From Chamaecyparis obtusa (lineage: Eukaryota; Streptophyta; Pinopsida; Cupressales; Cupressaceae), in NCBI GenBank assembly GCA_027943335.1, contig BSBK01008408.1:318501-382500 (forward strand): a stretch of DNA of 64,000 nt, written 5' to 3'. Every line of letters begins with the position of its first letter. The first letter of the stretch is position 1. The translations under genes were made by a program, and so were the position numbers. This document shows, in pieces, positions 33,537 through 46,200 of this stretch. The notes beneath the pieces are model-generated. The model saw only the letters and a program-made list of their open reading frames with translations, was not told the DNA's origin and searched no databases.

Positions 33537-36500
33537 TCACAGCTTATAAAAAATTGACTGAAGGGTTTTCTTCAATGACTCTAAGAGGTGTTCCCATTCC
33601 TCTTTCAAGGTGGTGAGAGAAATGTGCTCAAGACCGACTTGTGCATGCATGTCAAAGATGTTTTCTAACACCAAAATTTATGGTGTTGCAACTAATAGCT
33701 CAACTTTGACAATGTGGGCTTCAAAAAATTTTAGGTATGGAATGAGTTTGGTCTACAACTTAGTAACCTGATCTATTAGGTGAGCTTCTTGTTTCTTTAA
33801 ATCTGCTATCAACCGTTGAAGTTCCTAAACTCGATGAATATGATTTAGGAAATCTTGTGGCTCAGTGATAGCTACATTGGTACTCAACTATATTTCAGCT
33901 TCTAAACCTTTGATCTTTTCACTAACTTCAATAATGAAGATGTCTAGAGTACATAACTTCAATATGTATTGACAAATTGTTTGGGTGATGGATTTTGTTT
34001 CAATAATTACCTTAGATAATTTGACCTTAAGTAATGCCACTTCTTGGCTGATTTTCTCTTCTTATTTTGTGTTGTATTATGGATTCTACCCTTTCTTCAA
34101 TTCTTTTATCTGCATCGGTGTCCGGAGTGTTGATCTTTTCTGCAAGCATAGCAAGTTGATCTATAATAGGCATATCCTCATCAACGCGTATCTCAGGTAC
34201 AACTTGTTGGAGGATATCCTGCACATCATTTAGTACTTCTTTTATTTTGTGCTCTTTCTTTAGCTTCTCTTGTGCTACCTTTCTTGAACATAATTCCCCA
34301 TATTTACTCAATTCCTCGGGGCTTAGGATCCTCGGGTCACACTCAGGTAAAATAATCACTTCATCTAGGGTGACCGGTCCTTTTCCTTTGTTTTTCTTCT
34401 TTTGTGTTAGGGGTGATTTCTTCTCAATGATAGAAATGGATCTATCTCTAGTCTTTGGAGGGTCCTTCCCTGTTTGCACTTGTCCTTTTTTCTTCTACTC
34501 CTCGGTAGTGGTGGTCTCATTTGTTGTAGTAGGAGTCTTAGATGTGGTGTTCGGTGGAATCACCTTTGTTGCCTGTGGTTCTTATGTGTCCTTTGGTGCA
34601 TCTATTTCCTTTGGTTTTGTGGAAGGTGCCTCTGAATGTGTAGGCTCATTTGTCTCTATAGTTTTTCTGTGTGTTGATCTCCAGTTGTATCTTTGTTTTT
34701 CTCGGGATCTAAGCCATTGGGTTGTACTTGGGAAATAATTTCTACTGCTTTGGAAATTACAAGAAGTTCACCTGGTAGTGATGTAAATAAATTGGTAGTG
34801 TCTTGTGCTTCATCTTTGTTTGGTCTAATATTTACATCTTCATCATCTTGTTCATTAGGATCACCATGTGTGATGTCTACAACGAGTACATCATCATCGG
34901 TTTTCTTTTCCAGTTGGATTTCAACTTTGTCTTGTGCATCCTATGAAACTTTTATTTCTTCCTTGTCCTTGGTTATATTAATTACCTTAGTAACTGATAT
35001 ATCAGTACACTTTGACTTCTTTGTTGGTCCTTCATCAATGTAAATACCTTTTCCCTTGGAATTTTGTCTGTTCTTAGATAGGTTCAAAAATGCTTATTAC
35101 TTAGCTTTTTCTTCTACTTTCAAAATTGATGTCCATATAGAATTTGTAGTGACATCCATATCTGCTACATTGTCATCCATGATCATTAAGGCAAAATTCT
35201 TGATCATAAAGTTTTCTTGGTACTTGGTCAAGTATTCACTAACTTGCCCAAAGCTTAAGTATGCGGCTGCCCAAACTAGAGAGTGTTCTCTCTTTCTCTT
35301 CTCGGTGTCTAATGCAACAACCCATTTCTCAGTAATTATATTATCCAATTTCTTTAGTAAGGGACATGAAAACTCCATTGGAACTTTCTTACTCTTTATC
35401 ATCATTTGGATGACAGCCTCTTCAATTTTAGTTTGATCTTCTTTTGACATTTTGTCAAATCTATCTAGCAAAGGATCAGTGAGGTCTCCATGTTAAATTA
35501 TGTCCTCAATGACTTCATCTATTGTTTTGGCCTTGCTACTGACCACTTTGAATTGATTTATATCATCCTCTATCTCTATATCCTCTAAATCTTCCTTATT
35601 TCTTATGTATTTCCTCTTTTTCTTTGGTGTCTTAGCTACTGTCTTGTTCTTTCTCTTTATGTATTTATTTGTCAGTGTAGCTACTCTTCTTTTTGTTACT
35701 TTTACTACTTCTTCTTTCTTGGTAGGTGGTGTTATAGTTGACGAATGTGTCTTCATGCCTTCATGTATTGATGACTACATCTTTGTAGGAATTTTAGGTG
35801 GAGGAACTTGTGTAGGGTCTACTTCTTTGTCTGACTTAGTCTCCTCACTATCATATGGTTTGTCAGCTAACTGTAGTTGACCTTCAGTTGCCTATTCAAC
35901 CGGTATCCCTTCAGATGTTTCTAACTTATCTCCATATTTTTTAGTGAGATCCTTCTTCATTTTCTTTACCTTTCTGGTTATTTTACTGATCTCAATATTA
36001 GTAGATATCCTAGATTTAGCTTCTTCATATACTCTGAACCTAGTGGCTATGGGATCCTTTGGTACTGCAAGTAATGGATTAATAGATTTCAGTGTGAAAT
36101 CATGATTTACCTCATATCCCATCGGTGCTAACCATTTTATCCTGGGCTCAACTTCTTTTATCATGGTATAATCAATGTCGACCACAAAACATATGTCATC
36201 TTCAAATTTATGAACTAATTCCCTTGGAATTCTACTTATCTTTTGCATTTTGGATTGAAATTTAGTGAAGTAAGCATTAAACTCTACATTCAACTTATCT
36301 CCTAACTTTTTCATCATTTTACCAATCTATTTTGTTATCGGTACATCCAATATCCAATTTACTTTATCGGTGCCAGGCACAAACTTTTGTAAATAGAAGA
36401 ATATGCATGCAAGTAGAGATTCATACTTACATGTGTTAGATTTATTTTTCCTTATAGTCTTCATATTCTCTTGGAGTTGATGTAATAGTACCTAGGCAAG

Positions 36501-37150
36501 ATCAACTTGGTGACCTTTCACTACAATTTTGTGTGCCATGTCAACTACACTGCAAGGTACGATGTTGAGTCTGCTCGATTGAAATAGCTTATACCCAATC
36601 ACATGTGCTGCAAATTTTACTGCTAGGTCCTTAATTGTTGAAATCTTTAATGCCCGACCATCCCATTGTGCTCCAATGTACTTCTCAACATCCAGTTGTG
36701 AAGAACTTCAGAAAGCCTTAGCTTTGTCGGTAGTAGCGAGCCCAGTAACCCTACTGATTATCTTCTTGTTGACCTCAATCAGTTTATCCAGCTAGAACAT
36801 GTCATCATGATATCTGCTCAAAATGATTCTAATCCAATCTAATTTGAATGATTGTGGAAAGTGCATAAAATATGATAAACCTGATTCCTCAATCTTCTTG
36901 TAGTCTGATTTCATTTTTCCATCAGGGCCACAAAGTCCCCAACTTCTCTGATTTTGTAGTGAATATAAGACCTTACGTCTTCTATTAGTAAAACCCTTTC
37001 TAGTATGCTAAAAAATGCACCCATTGTATCTGTCTATACTATGACCTTAGGATGTGGTTTAAACTTTGGTTCAACAAAGTTTTCCCTAATGATTAGGTTA
37101 ACTTCCTCTTCAACACTTTGATTTTTTCTTGTAGATGATGTCGATGCCAT
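33537..37150 (-). pseudogene. Long decayed ORF of unknown function, about 1,200 codons
   Basis: Start proposed at ATG 37,150 (MASTSSTRKNQSVEEEVNLI). Reading continues to about 33,537 with two apparent single-base frameshifts (near 36,930 and 34,640) and about a dozen stops. An N-terminal half of mixed composition (WDGRALKIST, VVDIDYTMIKEVEPRIKWLAP) is followed by a Lys/Glu-rich basic-acidic linker (35,500-35,760, with KRKNKTVAKTPKKKRKY, nuclear-localisation-like). A folded-looking segment lies at 35,100-35,470, then a Thr/Pro/Asp-rich linker and a charged C-terminus that may be coiled coil (34,030-34,480). I recognise no family, and no catalytic motif of pol is present. Confidence 0.55.
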
Positions 37151-37689
37151 AAATTAATTATAGGGTTTCAGAAAGCAATAGAGTAGGAAGTATTTGATCA
37201 CAAATAAACTTACTCAGTATCACAAAGAGTGATGTCAGTTTGATCTAGCATAGCCTTAAATCCTTCATAAAATCCTTTAGCTTGAACTCTACTCTTTGAA
37301 TTCTCCACTCTTTGAAATCACAATGTAGAAATGAACTCTATTCCTGTGTATTTATAGACTTTCTATGTTCCCGCTCAAACTTTTATGAAATAAATGCTCC
37401 ATCTAAATTTTGATATGATATAGCTATTAGCCAGTGACTACTAAAAATTTCATCCACTTGGTTAACATAGGTTTTATTCATCGGTTGATACATATGCTTG
37501 GTTAACCTTAGATAGTGATTACCGATGGGTAACCAACTCTCAGTCTCTCTTTTACCAACTGTATAACATTGTTAGCTCATAACAACTAAACCATAGTGCA
37601 TCTTTTTTCATGTTGATTTGGTATAAAAACATTATGCATAAGGAACTATATGAAAAATGTGATCTTTTGAAATATCAATCCCATACATA

Positions 37690-39104
37690 CCTATTTCACT
37701 TTAAGTGGAGTTATCGATGTCACCCAATCCAGTGGACGAGGTTTCACCGACAATATTACTTGACTTAGCATTCTCATTAGATGCCTTCTTCCACATAGTA
37801 TTCCTTAAATTTGTGATATCAACAATAGTATATCCACTTTCAAATATATGGTTTTCATTTGGTGCTCAGTCTGTGCAGTTCTTTCTTAAATGACTGACCT
37901 TATGGCAGTGCATACAAACCATCCAAGAGTTTGTCTAGTTTCTTGATTGTCTAATTTGACTCTTTTTATAATAGTTTCCTGCAATGTGTCCATAGCTACC
38001 ACATACAACATAGTTAGTCCATGTATTATAATCCCAAACATAGGAGTTACCTTGTCTCTTCGGTTGATATGGTCTGTGTTGTGGTTTCTCCTTAGGTGTC
38101 CAGACTTGCTTCAATTTTTCCTTACAGTCTCATGCAGTGTGTCCATGCTTGTTACAAGTATAGCATATTTTCTCCATAGTAGTATTATTAGCAAGATCAT
38201 TTTTCTTAGCTCTACACTCATAAGCAAGATGTCCAAATTTTCCACAATAATAACAATATCCATTAAACTTAGGAGTGACAAGAGGTTTACCTTTTGCTTT
38301 GCTTTTACACACATTAGATGTATGTCCCAATTTGCCACAATGATAACATGTCAACACTTTAGGTTTTTGATTTTAACTGATGTTGACTTTTTTAGCTTGT
38401 TGTGATGTTTCTCCTTCATTGGTGTAGCCTATACTGGCTTTGTTTCCAAATCTTCTTTGATTAGTTAAAAAGTCATCAATCTTCTTGGAACTATCCTCAT
38501 CAAGTTTCTTCATTTCATTTTGCTGCTGTTGATTTTTCACTTCATTTCTCAGCTTCTCATTTTCTTCTCTGAGTCTTGCAACATCTTCTATTTTTCTTGA
38601 CAATTCTGCATTCACTCAGTTTACTTCTTGATTCACAGTCACAACTTGATTAGTTACTTGAAAATGTCAGTCAGTGAGTCTTTGTATGTCACTTTCTTTA
38701 GTTTGAAGTTGTTCACTCATCCGTCTTCAATCATCGATTGCTAGATTTCTTTCTTGCTCGGCTTGATTTGCTTTGTTCATTGTTTCTATCATTCTTACCA
38801 TCTGAGATTCTTGACCGATTTGTAGTGCTTTCACTTGATTAGTTAAATATTGATTCTTTTTAGATAGATCAGTGATTAAGCTTTCAAATCCATTGGAGAT
38901 GCTTCTAGAACTACATCCAGTGTGCTTGAATATGTCATCAATAGGTTCTTCATGATAACTGATCTCATTTTGTAGTCTTGCTAGGTTCTTCATTTCATCC
39001 AATAATTTCTTCAGTCCTTCCTTGGCTTTCTTATACTATTCCACAAACATTTTCATTTTTATATTCTGATTCTCAATAGTCTTGTCAAACTTGTATCTCC
39101 CCAT
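37690..39104 (-). pseudogene. Gag-like protein with coiled coil and up to five CCHC knuckles
   Basis: Starts at ATG 39,104, 50 bp after the primer binding site (MGRYKFDKTIENQ), and stays in one frame for about 470 codons with roughly seven stops. The N-terminal 250 residues are charged and heptad-like (for example RLREENEKLRNEVKNQQQQN). Knuckles follow: CYHCGKLGHTSNVC, CYYCGKFGHLAYEC, CYTCNKHGHTA*DC, a degenerate VVCGSYGHIAGNY, and CMHCHKVSHLRKNC. One or two knuckles is usual for gag. The copia capsid-type region seen in the element at 53 kb is not recognisable. Likely role: RNA binding and packaging. Confidence 0.65.
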
Positions 39105-39153
39105 GACTTAGATCTTTGCCTTCAGTGGTTAAACTATTCAATAAGAGAATTGT

Positions 39154-39165
39154 GCTCTGATACCA
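39154..39165 (-). other. Primer binding site, initiator tRNA-Met type
   Basis: TGGTATCAGAGC on the minus strand is the standard plant site complementary to the 3' end of initiator tRNA-Met. The match is 12 nt here. Confidence 0.85.
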
Positions 39166-39170
39166 ATTGG

Positions 39171-39690
39171 TAACCTCAAAAACATGGTAGCATTGATCCT
39201 ATATAGAAAATACATTACAAATGAGAAGCTCGTGGCCTCAATGAAATAAACAGTGTATAAAACAATATATGTTGCACAACAACAACAAGCATGCAATGAC
39301 AACAATAACATTCTATGATGGCCGAGCTCAAATTCAAAATAGTAAGTGTATTAATGTATGATCCAATAGTAGTAACCTGATTGATCATTACCTTTCACTC
39401 CTCCATCATTATAGAATTGATAACTACCTACAACTATATTTCATAGACTAATAAACAACCAAGGCATCTGGGTGCTCTTCTATTGTACAATTATACTCAT
39501 AAAATATATGTACAGTTATAAACTTTCATGCCTTGAAATTTTAAAACATAGTTCCTCTTCATCAAAATAGAATGGAAGTGGTGATTTAATGCATCTACCC
39601 ACATTCTATGTGCTTTGAGCCAATGAAATTTTTATCAACATGATAAAGTAATAATGTATTAAATGTCTTACTGATGTCCCTATTTGATTG
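39171..39690. repeat. Family X fragment, reversed (right half of the interrupted copy)
   Basis: Continues X from where 32,056 left off (cctcaa..acatgg, then the cactgtttatt and atgatggaggagt blocks in reverse), followed by one MITE arm. It ends in tgatgtccctatttgattgg, directly before the next transposon. Confidence 0.7.
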
Positions 39691-40071
39691 GTGGGTAAGT
39701 GCACAAAGATGGGGGACCAAAAAGATGCCACTTTTCTTTTTGGCCCCCCATCACACATAGTACACACACACTATAGGGTGTACACCCTATGGCTTCAGTT
39801 GCCCAAGCCTTAGGCTTGGGCAATCCAAACCAAAGTACATGCACCTTAAAAGGTGCACGTGCTTTGGAAAACACTTTTTTAGTGATTTTCAAAGTGCGTA
39901 TGCTATAGGGCACACACCCTTTGAAAAAACCCTTTTAGCGCTTCCTGCGCGGGTTTGAAAGCTCATTTTGCTTTCTCAAACCAGTGTTTTCACCTAAGAA
40001 GGGATTCTAAAGTGCACACGCATTGTTATTTTGGCTTGTGAATCGATTATTTTTGTTCATCCATCCATCAA

Positions 40072-42457
40072 ATGGCTCCAAGGTGTCATCAAGTTTGATC
40101 TAGAAGAAGAGGTAAGTGTTTTTACAGCCCATGCCTCTTATTTGTTTTAAAATTTTAGTTTTGTTGCAATTTGTTTTGTTTAAATTTGTTTTTGTTTAAA
40201 TTTGTTTTGTTAAAATTTGTTTTTGTTTAAATTTGTTTTGTTAAAATTTGTTTTTGTTTAAAGTTTTTGTGTAATGAATATTTTAAAATGTAGTTTTTTT
40301 AATTTCTAGGAAGAAATAATCTCCCTTGACCAAACTCTCCACCAAACCCTTCGTCTCCTCATGAAGAACCAAATGAAGAACCTAATAAAGAAACAAATCA
40401 AGAAAATGAACCTAAATTTCCTCCACCATTCAAGAAACCTCCTCCTGGAACACAACAAAATTTGATTAATCAAATTGAAAGAGGGTGAAAAGAATTAGAA
40501 TATTTAATTAATAGGTTAAAAGATTCTAGTGGTACAAATCTTGGAAGGGAAATACTTGCAAAGTCATTGGAAGTAATCTTGACCCACGTAAGTGCGATTA
40601 GTGGGAAAATTAATTTATGGTAGGATAAAAGAGAAGAACAAAAACAATATTATCCAAATAAATTATCTTATGCAGACATAAAAAAGAAAAAAATCACAAA
40701 AGATGACATTTACTTGCTATTTAAAAAACCAGGGGACACAAATACTCTTAGAGCTACAACAAGGAGGTTCCCAATTCATTGGTGCATTAATGAAGACATT
40801 AAAAATAATTTTTGGGAGAGATGGTGGATGGTCTTTGATTCGCCTCCTTGTAACAATCATTATGTTCCTATATATTTCTTAAGGAAACTCTATTGCAAGT
40901 TTGTACTGAAGGATGTGCCAAATTATTTTGACATTCTAGATTCTTAGGGTAGAGGAGGGGGGTCGTCATTTGATTGAGAGGGGGCACATCATGACCCTAA
41001 TGCACCTAGGGCTGCTATTGGGAAGCCACAAGTGGATCATGTTAGTATTCCTTCCATTATGAAGGAACATGTAGAGGCAGACACACTAGGTACGATTAGT
41101 GCTCTGACACAGACTCTCATTTATTGTGCCACTCCTTGAGTTGAGGGTGACTATGGTCAATCCTTGAGGGGGCATGTTTGTCATTCATGTGGATTCTTAT
41201 TTACATTTGGTACCAGTGAGAGAGAGGAAGAGGATTCTGGAATGATGACTGATAGCTTTCTAACTACAACATTTGGCATTGACACACAGGTAAATATTTC
41301 CAAGTTCATTAAATTTCTTTGATCATATTTCATTTATAAAAGAATAACTATTTAATTTAGTATCTATTGTTTATGATGAAAATTCAGGGAAAGAGCGTCA
41401 GTGGTGGTGGTGGTGGTGGTAGTGGAAGTGGCAATGATCCTAATGTCCCCTTTTACACATCGTCATCAATTCCACAAGTATGTATTGGATAAAACATTTT
41501 AATTAACATAATTGATTATTATGTAATTATATGAATAATTGTATCATAACTTATTGTGCATGTGTATTAGATGTGCACTGGTGGACCATCGATGTTCACA
41601 ACAAATAGCGAAGGGCATCGTGCAACTTTCCTTGAGGTATCTTTATTTGCATATTAATTTGATTTACTTGATTATATTTAATTAATGAATGAATGACTAA
41701 ATTACTAGACAAATTATGATCAAAATCCAGAGGCACGATGATTACATTCTTTCACTTGGGTTTGTGAGGTCACCATTGAGTCCATAGGTATATATGTAAT
41801 AATGCATTATAATTAACATGTCAGTAGTATGTTCTTATATGAATGGTTATCTTATAATTTTCCATGTACATGTGCACTATTTGAATGTTGGAGCTTCAAC
41901 TTCGACACTGCACACCGGAGGACGTAGTGGAAACTTCATGGAGGTATCATTTCCTCATAATCTTTATATGTAAAAAATATATGTAATCTTTATAACTACA
42001 TAATACTTTTTTTATTTTATTTTCATCTTTTGACATCAAAGACTCCTCTTTTTCCCATGATACTTTGGATCATGGAGTAGCTGCAACAGTAGCTAGTTCT
42101 GAAGAACTGACTAAGGTATGAAAGAGATCACTTAACTTTAATTGTTATTTTAATAGTTTTTATTGAATGTTATAATGATATTCATGTATGTATTTTAATT
42201 ATTATTTCGATCATTTTTGTAGGGACTTATTACTCTAGATCACCAGCATGTGCCTTTAATGGATGAACATAGTGACTATTTGCTAGCGGTAAGCAAATAT
42301 TCAATTTTATGTCATTGTATAATTCAATTTTGATGTATATTACTTATCTCTATCTAAATTTTTGTTTTATCAGGTCGAGCTATAGAAGAGTCTAGACAAG
42401 AGGACAAGTGAGTGCACTCGGAAGACTACAACATCCACTACAGCTCCATCAACGTGA
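40072..42457 (+). pseudogene. Nine-exon transposon-borne gene, about 500 codons, decayed, unknown family
   Basis: Proposed exons: 40,072-40,111; 40,310-41,289; 41,388-41,477; 41,571-41,636; 41,709-41,768; 41,884-41,943; about 42,041-42,115; 42,223-42,288; 42,374-42,457. Donors read gtaagt, gtaaat, gtatgt, gtatct, gtcacc, gtatca, gtatga and gtaagc, and most acceptors end in AG. Exon 1 leaves one base that completes a Gly codon with exon 2; the later exons are phase 0. Exon 2 is Pro-rich (KFPPPFKKPPPGTQQ), then contains KPGDTNTLRATTRRF, an aromatic ERWWMVFDSPP and CHSCGFLFTFG. Exon 3 is Gly-rich. Exons 4 and 6 resemble each other. About eight in-frame stops and one mutated acceptor (before exon 6) show decay. 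Confidence 0.55.
40141..40262. repeat. T-rich minisatellite in intron 1
   Basis: About three to four copies of a 30-bp unit alternating aatttgtttttgtttaa and atttgttttgttaa lie inside the first intron of the transposon gene. Confidence 0.75.
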
Positions 42458-43285
42458 TGATCGAAGACAGCTCAAGATTTGTTTTCTTCCCCTAGTGGGA
42501 AAGGACTACATTAGGGATATGGATTGTATGCCTATATGGCATTAGTGGACATATTTTATGTATATTGTATTAGTGATACGTTGTACATCCATTTGGCTTT
42601 GAGGAAGCCAGTTTTACTATATTGAATATATTCAATGTATGACATTATTGGACATATATATTTGGCTTCATGCCCTATGAATAATTTTTTTTTTATGTTT
42701 TAGGTATGAAATTCATGTGTTTGGTGTATTGATGTATACTAATTTATGTTTATGTGGATGTCTTATGCTTTGTAAATTTCCCATGCCTTATAGTTATGCT
42801 TGTATGTTTATCAATGTATATTTAAACTGCTGACTGTGCTACAAATGCCATTCATTGTCCTCAATAACAATTAATTCCTTGACTATAATAATAAAAAAAG
42901 TAATGAAATGAATGCAGAAATGTATAAATATAATATAAGGCAATATTTCTACATCACAACCTATCCAAGATCACATGGAACCAAACATTTATATTCACTG
43001 GTGTGTTCCCTATTCCATGAGATAGTCACAATATAAAGACATGACCTCGAACAGGTGAGGTAGCATATGGCAAGGTTGTCATCTATTGAACCCAATACCA
43101 GGCCAATTTTGATCTATGCATACCCTAATGTTGGAAAGAGTTATTTTATTAAAAATATTACTACAATAGATGTGGATGTGCAACCCTATGATTTTACAAA
43201 CTAACTTCTAATTGTCCCCTAACTGACTGATTGTTATTGATGAACACTAGAATACATATTTGCACTCATCCTACTACTCACCCTG
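42458..43285. other. 3' flank of the transposon gene
   Basis: AT-rich sequence with no supported frame. Poly-T and AATAAA-like stretches (for example aataataaaaaaag near 42,888) may be the 3' UTR and polyadenylation region. Nothing else recognised before the tandem array. Confidence 0.45.
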
Positions 43286-46200
43286 GAGTTGTCGGCATCA
43301 TTAGAATGATTGTGTGTGCCAAAAAAGCTTGTCAATAGGATTTATCTGGCCATTCAAAGTTTTTGCAACAAATGGTTTGATGCTATGACTGATGGTTGGA
43401 AAGATACACAATGTTGGCCGTTTGAACTGAGGAACACTCTGAATTCTGACATCGAATGAGAATGTGTTGCCAATTTTAAACAAAGTTTAATCTCTAAAAA
43501 CCAAGATAGAATTTTGTATACCTCAACAACACGGTCCTGTAGCACTTGACGGATCGATTCTACCTTGCATGAGCTCTGAGATGTGACCCCACAAAGATCA
43601 CTAATTTCATGATGAAAGGACCTTGAGGGACACTTCAACACAGAGTCATCGACGGGGATCAAATGAATGTGCGTGGTGAATGAAGTTTTGCATAGAGTTT
43701 ATCTGACCATTCAGAGCTTTTAGAATAGACAGTTCGATGCTACGACTGATGCTTGGAAAGATATGCAACATTGGCCATTTTCCACTGAGGAACACTGTGA
43801 GTTCTAACATCGACCGAGAATATGTTGCCAAATATAAAAAAAGTTGAATCTCTAAAAAATAAGATAGGCTATTGTAGGTCTTGGAAACACCATCTCGTAG
43901 CACTTGATAGATACATCCTACCTTGCACGAGCTCTGAGATATGACCCCACAAAGATCAATGATTTCATGCATTTGGGACCTTGACAGACAATTCGGCTTG
44001 GAGTCATCGACGAGGATCGAACGAGGTTGCCACTAGCATTTACCTGACCATTTGGAGCTTTTGGAATAGATGGTTTGTTGCTATGACTAATGGTTGGAAG
44101 GATATGCAACATTGGCTGTTTGATCTGATGAACACTTTGAGTTTTGAGATCAACCAAGAGTGTGTTGCCAATTTTAACTGAAGTTGAATCTCTGAAAACC
44201 AAGACAGGCTTTTGTAGACCTCGACAATATGGTCCCGTAGCTCCTGACAGATTGATTCTCCCTTGCATTAGCTCTGATAAATGACCCTGCAAAGATCTTT
44301 GATTTCATACTGAAGTTACCTTGAGTGACACTTGGGCATAGAGTCATCGACGGGGATCGAATGAATGTGCATGGTGAAAAAGGTTTCCCATAGCATTTAC
44401 CTAACCATTCGAAGCTATTGGAACAGATGGTTCAATGCTGCGACTGATGGTTGGAAAGATATGCAATGTTGGTCATTTTCCACTTAGGAACATTGTGAGT
44501 TCTTACATGGACCAAGAATATGTTGCCAAATATAAATGAACTTGAATCTCTTAAAACTGAGACAAGCTATTGTAGACCTTAGAAACATGGTCCCATGGCA
44601 CCTAATGGATCCATGCTACCTTGCATGAGCTCCAAGATATGACCCCACAAATACTGTTGATTTCATCCATTTGGGACCTTAAGGGATACTTTAGCCTGGA
44701 GTCATCGGCGGAGATTGAATGACTGTACATGTCAAATGAGGTTTCCACTAGTGTTTACCTAACCATTTAGAGCTATTGGAATAGACTGTTTGTTTCTACG
44801 ACTAACGGTTGGAAGGATATGCAACGTTGGCTATTTGAAATAAGGAACACTTTGAGTTCTAACATTGATAGAGAATGTGTTGCCAATTTTAAATGAAGTT
44901 GAATCTCGAAAAACTAAGATAGACATTTTGTAGGCCCCAACAACATGGTCTCATAGAACCTAATGGATTGATTCTACCTCGTACGAGCTCTGAGATATGA
45001 CCCAGCAAAAATTTCTAATTTCATGTTGAAGGGACCTTGAGGGACACTTCGGCATGTAGTCATCGACAGGGATCCAATGACTATCCATGGAGAACAAGGT
45101 TTCCACTAGCATTTACATGGTCATTTGGAGCTATTGGAACATATAGTTCGATGCTACAAATGACGCTTGGAAAGATATGCAACATTGGCTATTTGAATTG
45201 AGGAACACTTTGAGTACTGACATTGATTGAGAATGTGTTACCAATTTTAAATGAAGTTAAATCCCTAAAAATTAGACAGGTTTTTGTAGGCCCCCAAAAA
45301 AGGGCCTTGTAGCACATGATGGATTGATTCTACCTCGCATGAGCTCTGAAATATGACCCCGCAAAGATCATTGATTTCATGCTGAAGGGACCTTGAAGGA
45401 CAGTTCGGCATGGAGTCATCGGTCAGGATCGAATGACTATGCATGGTGAATGAGGTTACCACTAGAGTTTACCCAACCATTCAGAGCTATTGGAACAAAC
45501 TGATCGATGCTAAAACTGATGGTTGGAAAGAAACAAAACATTGGCTGTTTAAACTAAGGAACACTATGAGTTCTAGCATCGACCAAGAATGTGTTGCTGA
45601 TTTTAAACGAACTTGAATCTCTAAAAACTGAGATAGGTTTTTGTAGGCCCTAACAACATAGTCTTGTAGCAGATAACTAATCTATGCTACCATGCATGAG
45701 TTCTGAGATATGACCCCACAAAGATTATTGATTTCATGCTCAAGGGACCTTGAGGGACACTTTGGCATGGAGTCATCGGTGAGGATCAAATGACTATGCA
45801 TGGCAAACAAGGTGTCCACTAGCATTTACCCATCCATTCAAAGCTATTGAAATAGATGGTTTGATGCTATGACTGATGGTTGGGAAAATACACAATGTTG
45901 ACCATTTGAATTGGGGAACACTTTGAGTTCTGACATCGACTGAGAATGTGTTGCTGATTTTAAATGAAGTTGAATCTCTCAAAACTGAGATAGACTTTTG
46001 TAGGCCCCGACAACATAGTCCCATAGTACCTGATAGATCAATTCTACCTTGCACGGGATCTGAGATATGACCCCACAAATATCATTAATTTCATGCTGAA
46101 GGGACCTTGAGGGACACTACGGTATGGAGTCATTGGCAGGGATCGAAGGACTGTGCATGTCGAATGAGGTTTCTAGTAGTGTTTACCTATCCATATAGAG

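Larger units (their letters stand above)
32057..39170 (-). mobile_element. One-LTR non-autonomous retroelement inserted in family X
   Basis: On the minus strand the element runs from a tRNA-iMet-type primer binding site (39,165-39,154) through two long frames and a polypurine tract (gccaaagggggagat, 33,295-33,281) to an LTR (33,279-32,057). No LTR lies upstream of the primer binding site: family X resumes within about 5 bp of it. The element lacks any reverse transcriptase, RNase H or integrase signature. Copia-like ancestry is suggested by the primer site and by LTR style only. Confidence 0.7.
39694..42870 (+). mobile_element. DNA transposon with decayed multi-exon gene; right end not found
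   Basis: The left end repeats the terminus of the 2.70-kb element (GGGTAAGTGCACAAAGATGG then GGGACCAAAAAG) and its subterminal motifs (ctatagggtgtacaccctat near 39,770; ccttaaaaggtgcac near 39,845). Sequence similarity with that element continues to about 40,115. A nine-exon gene follows. No matching inverted terminus is visible before the tandem array at 43,286, so the right boundary is an estimate. The superfamily is not assignable from the protein. Confidence 0.6.

Noticed and set aside
34247..35880. Plus-strand frames of 90-163 codons
   Set aside because: They lie opposite the long minus-strand ORF of the one-LTR element and read as low-complexity Ser/Phe/Val sequence, the expected antisense shadow.
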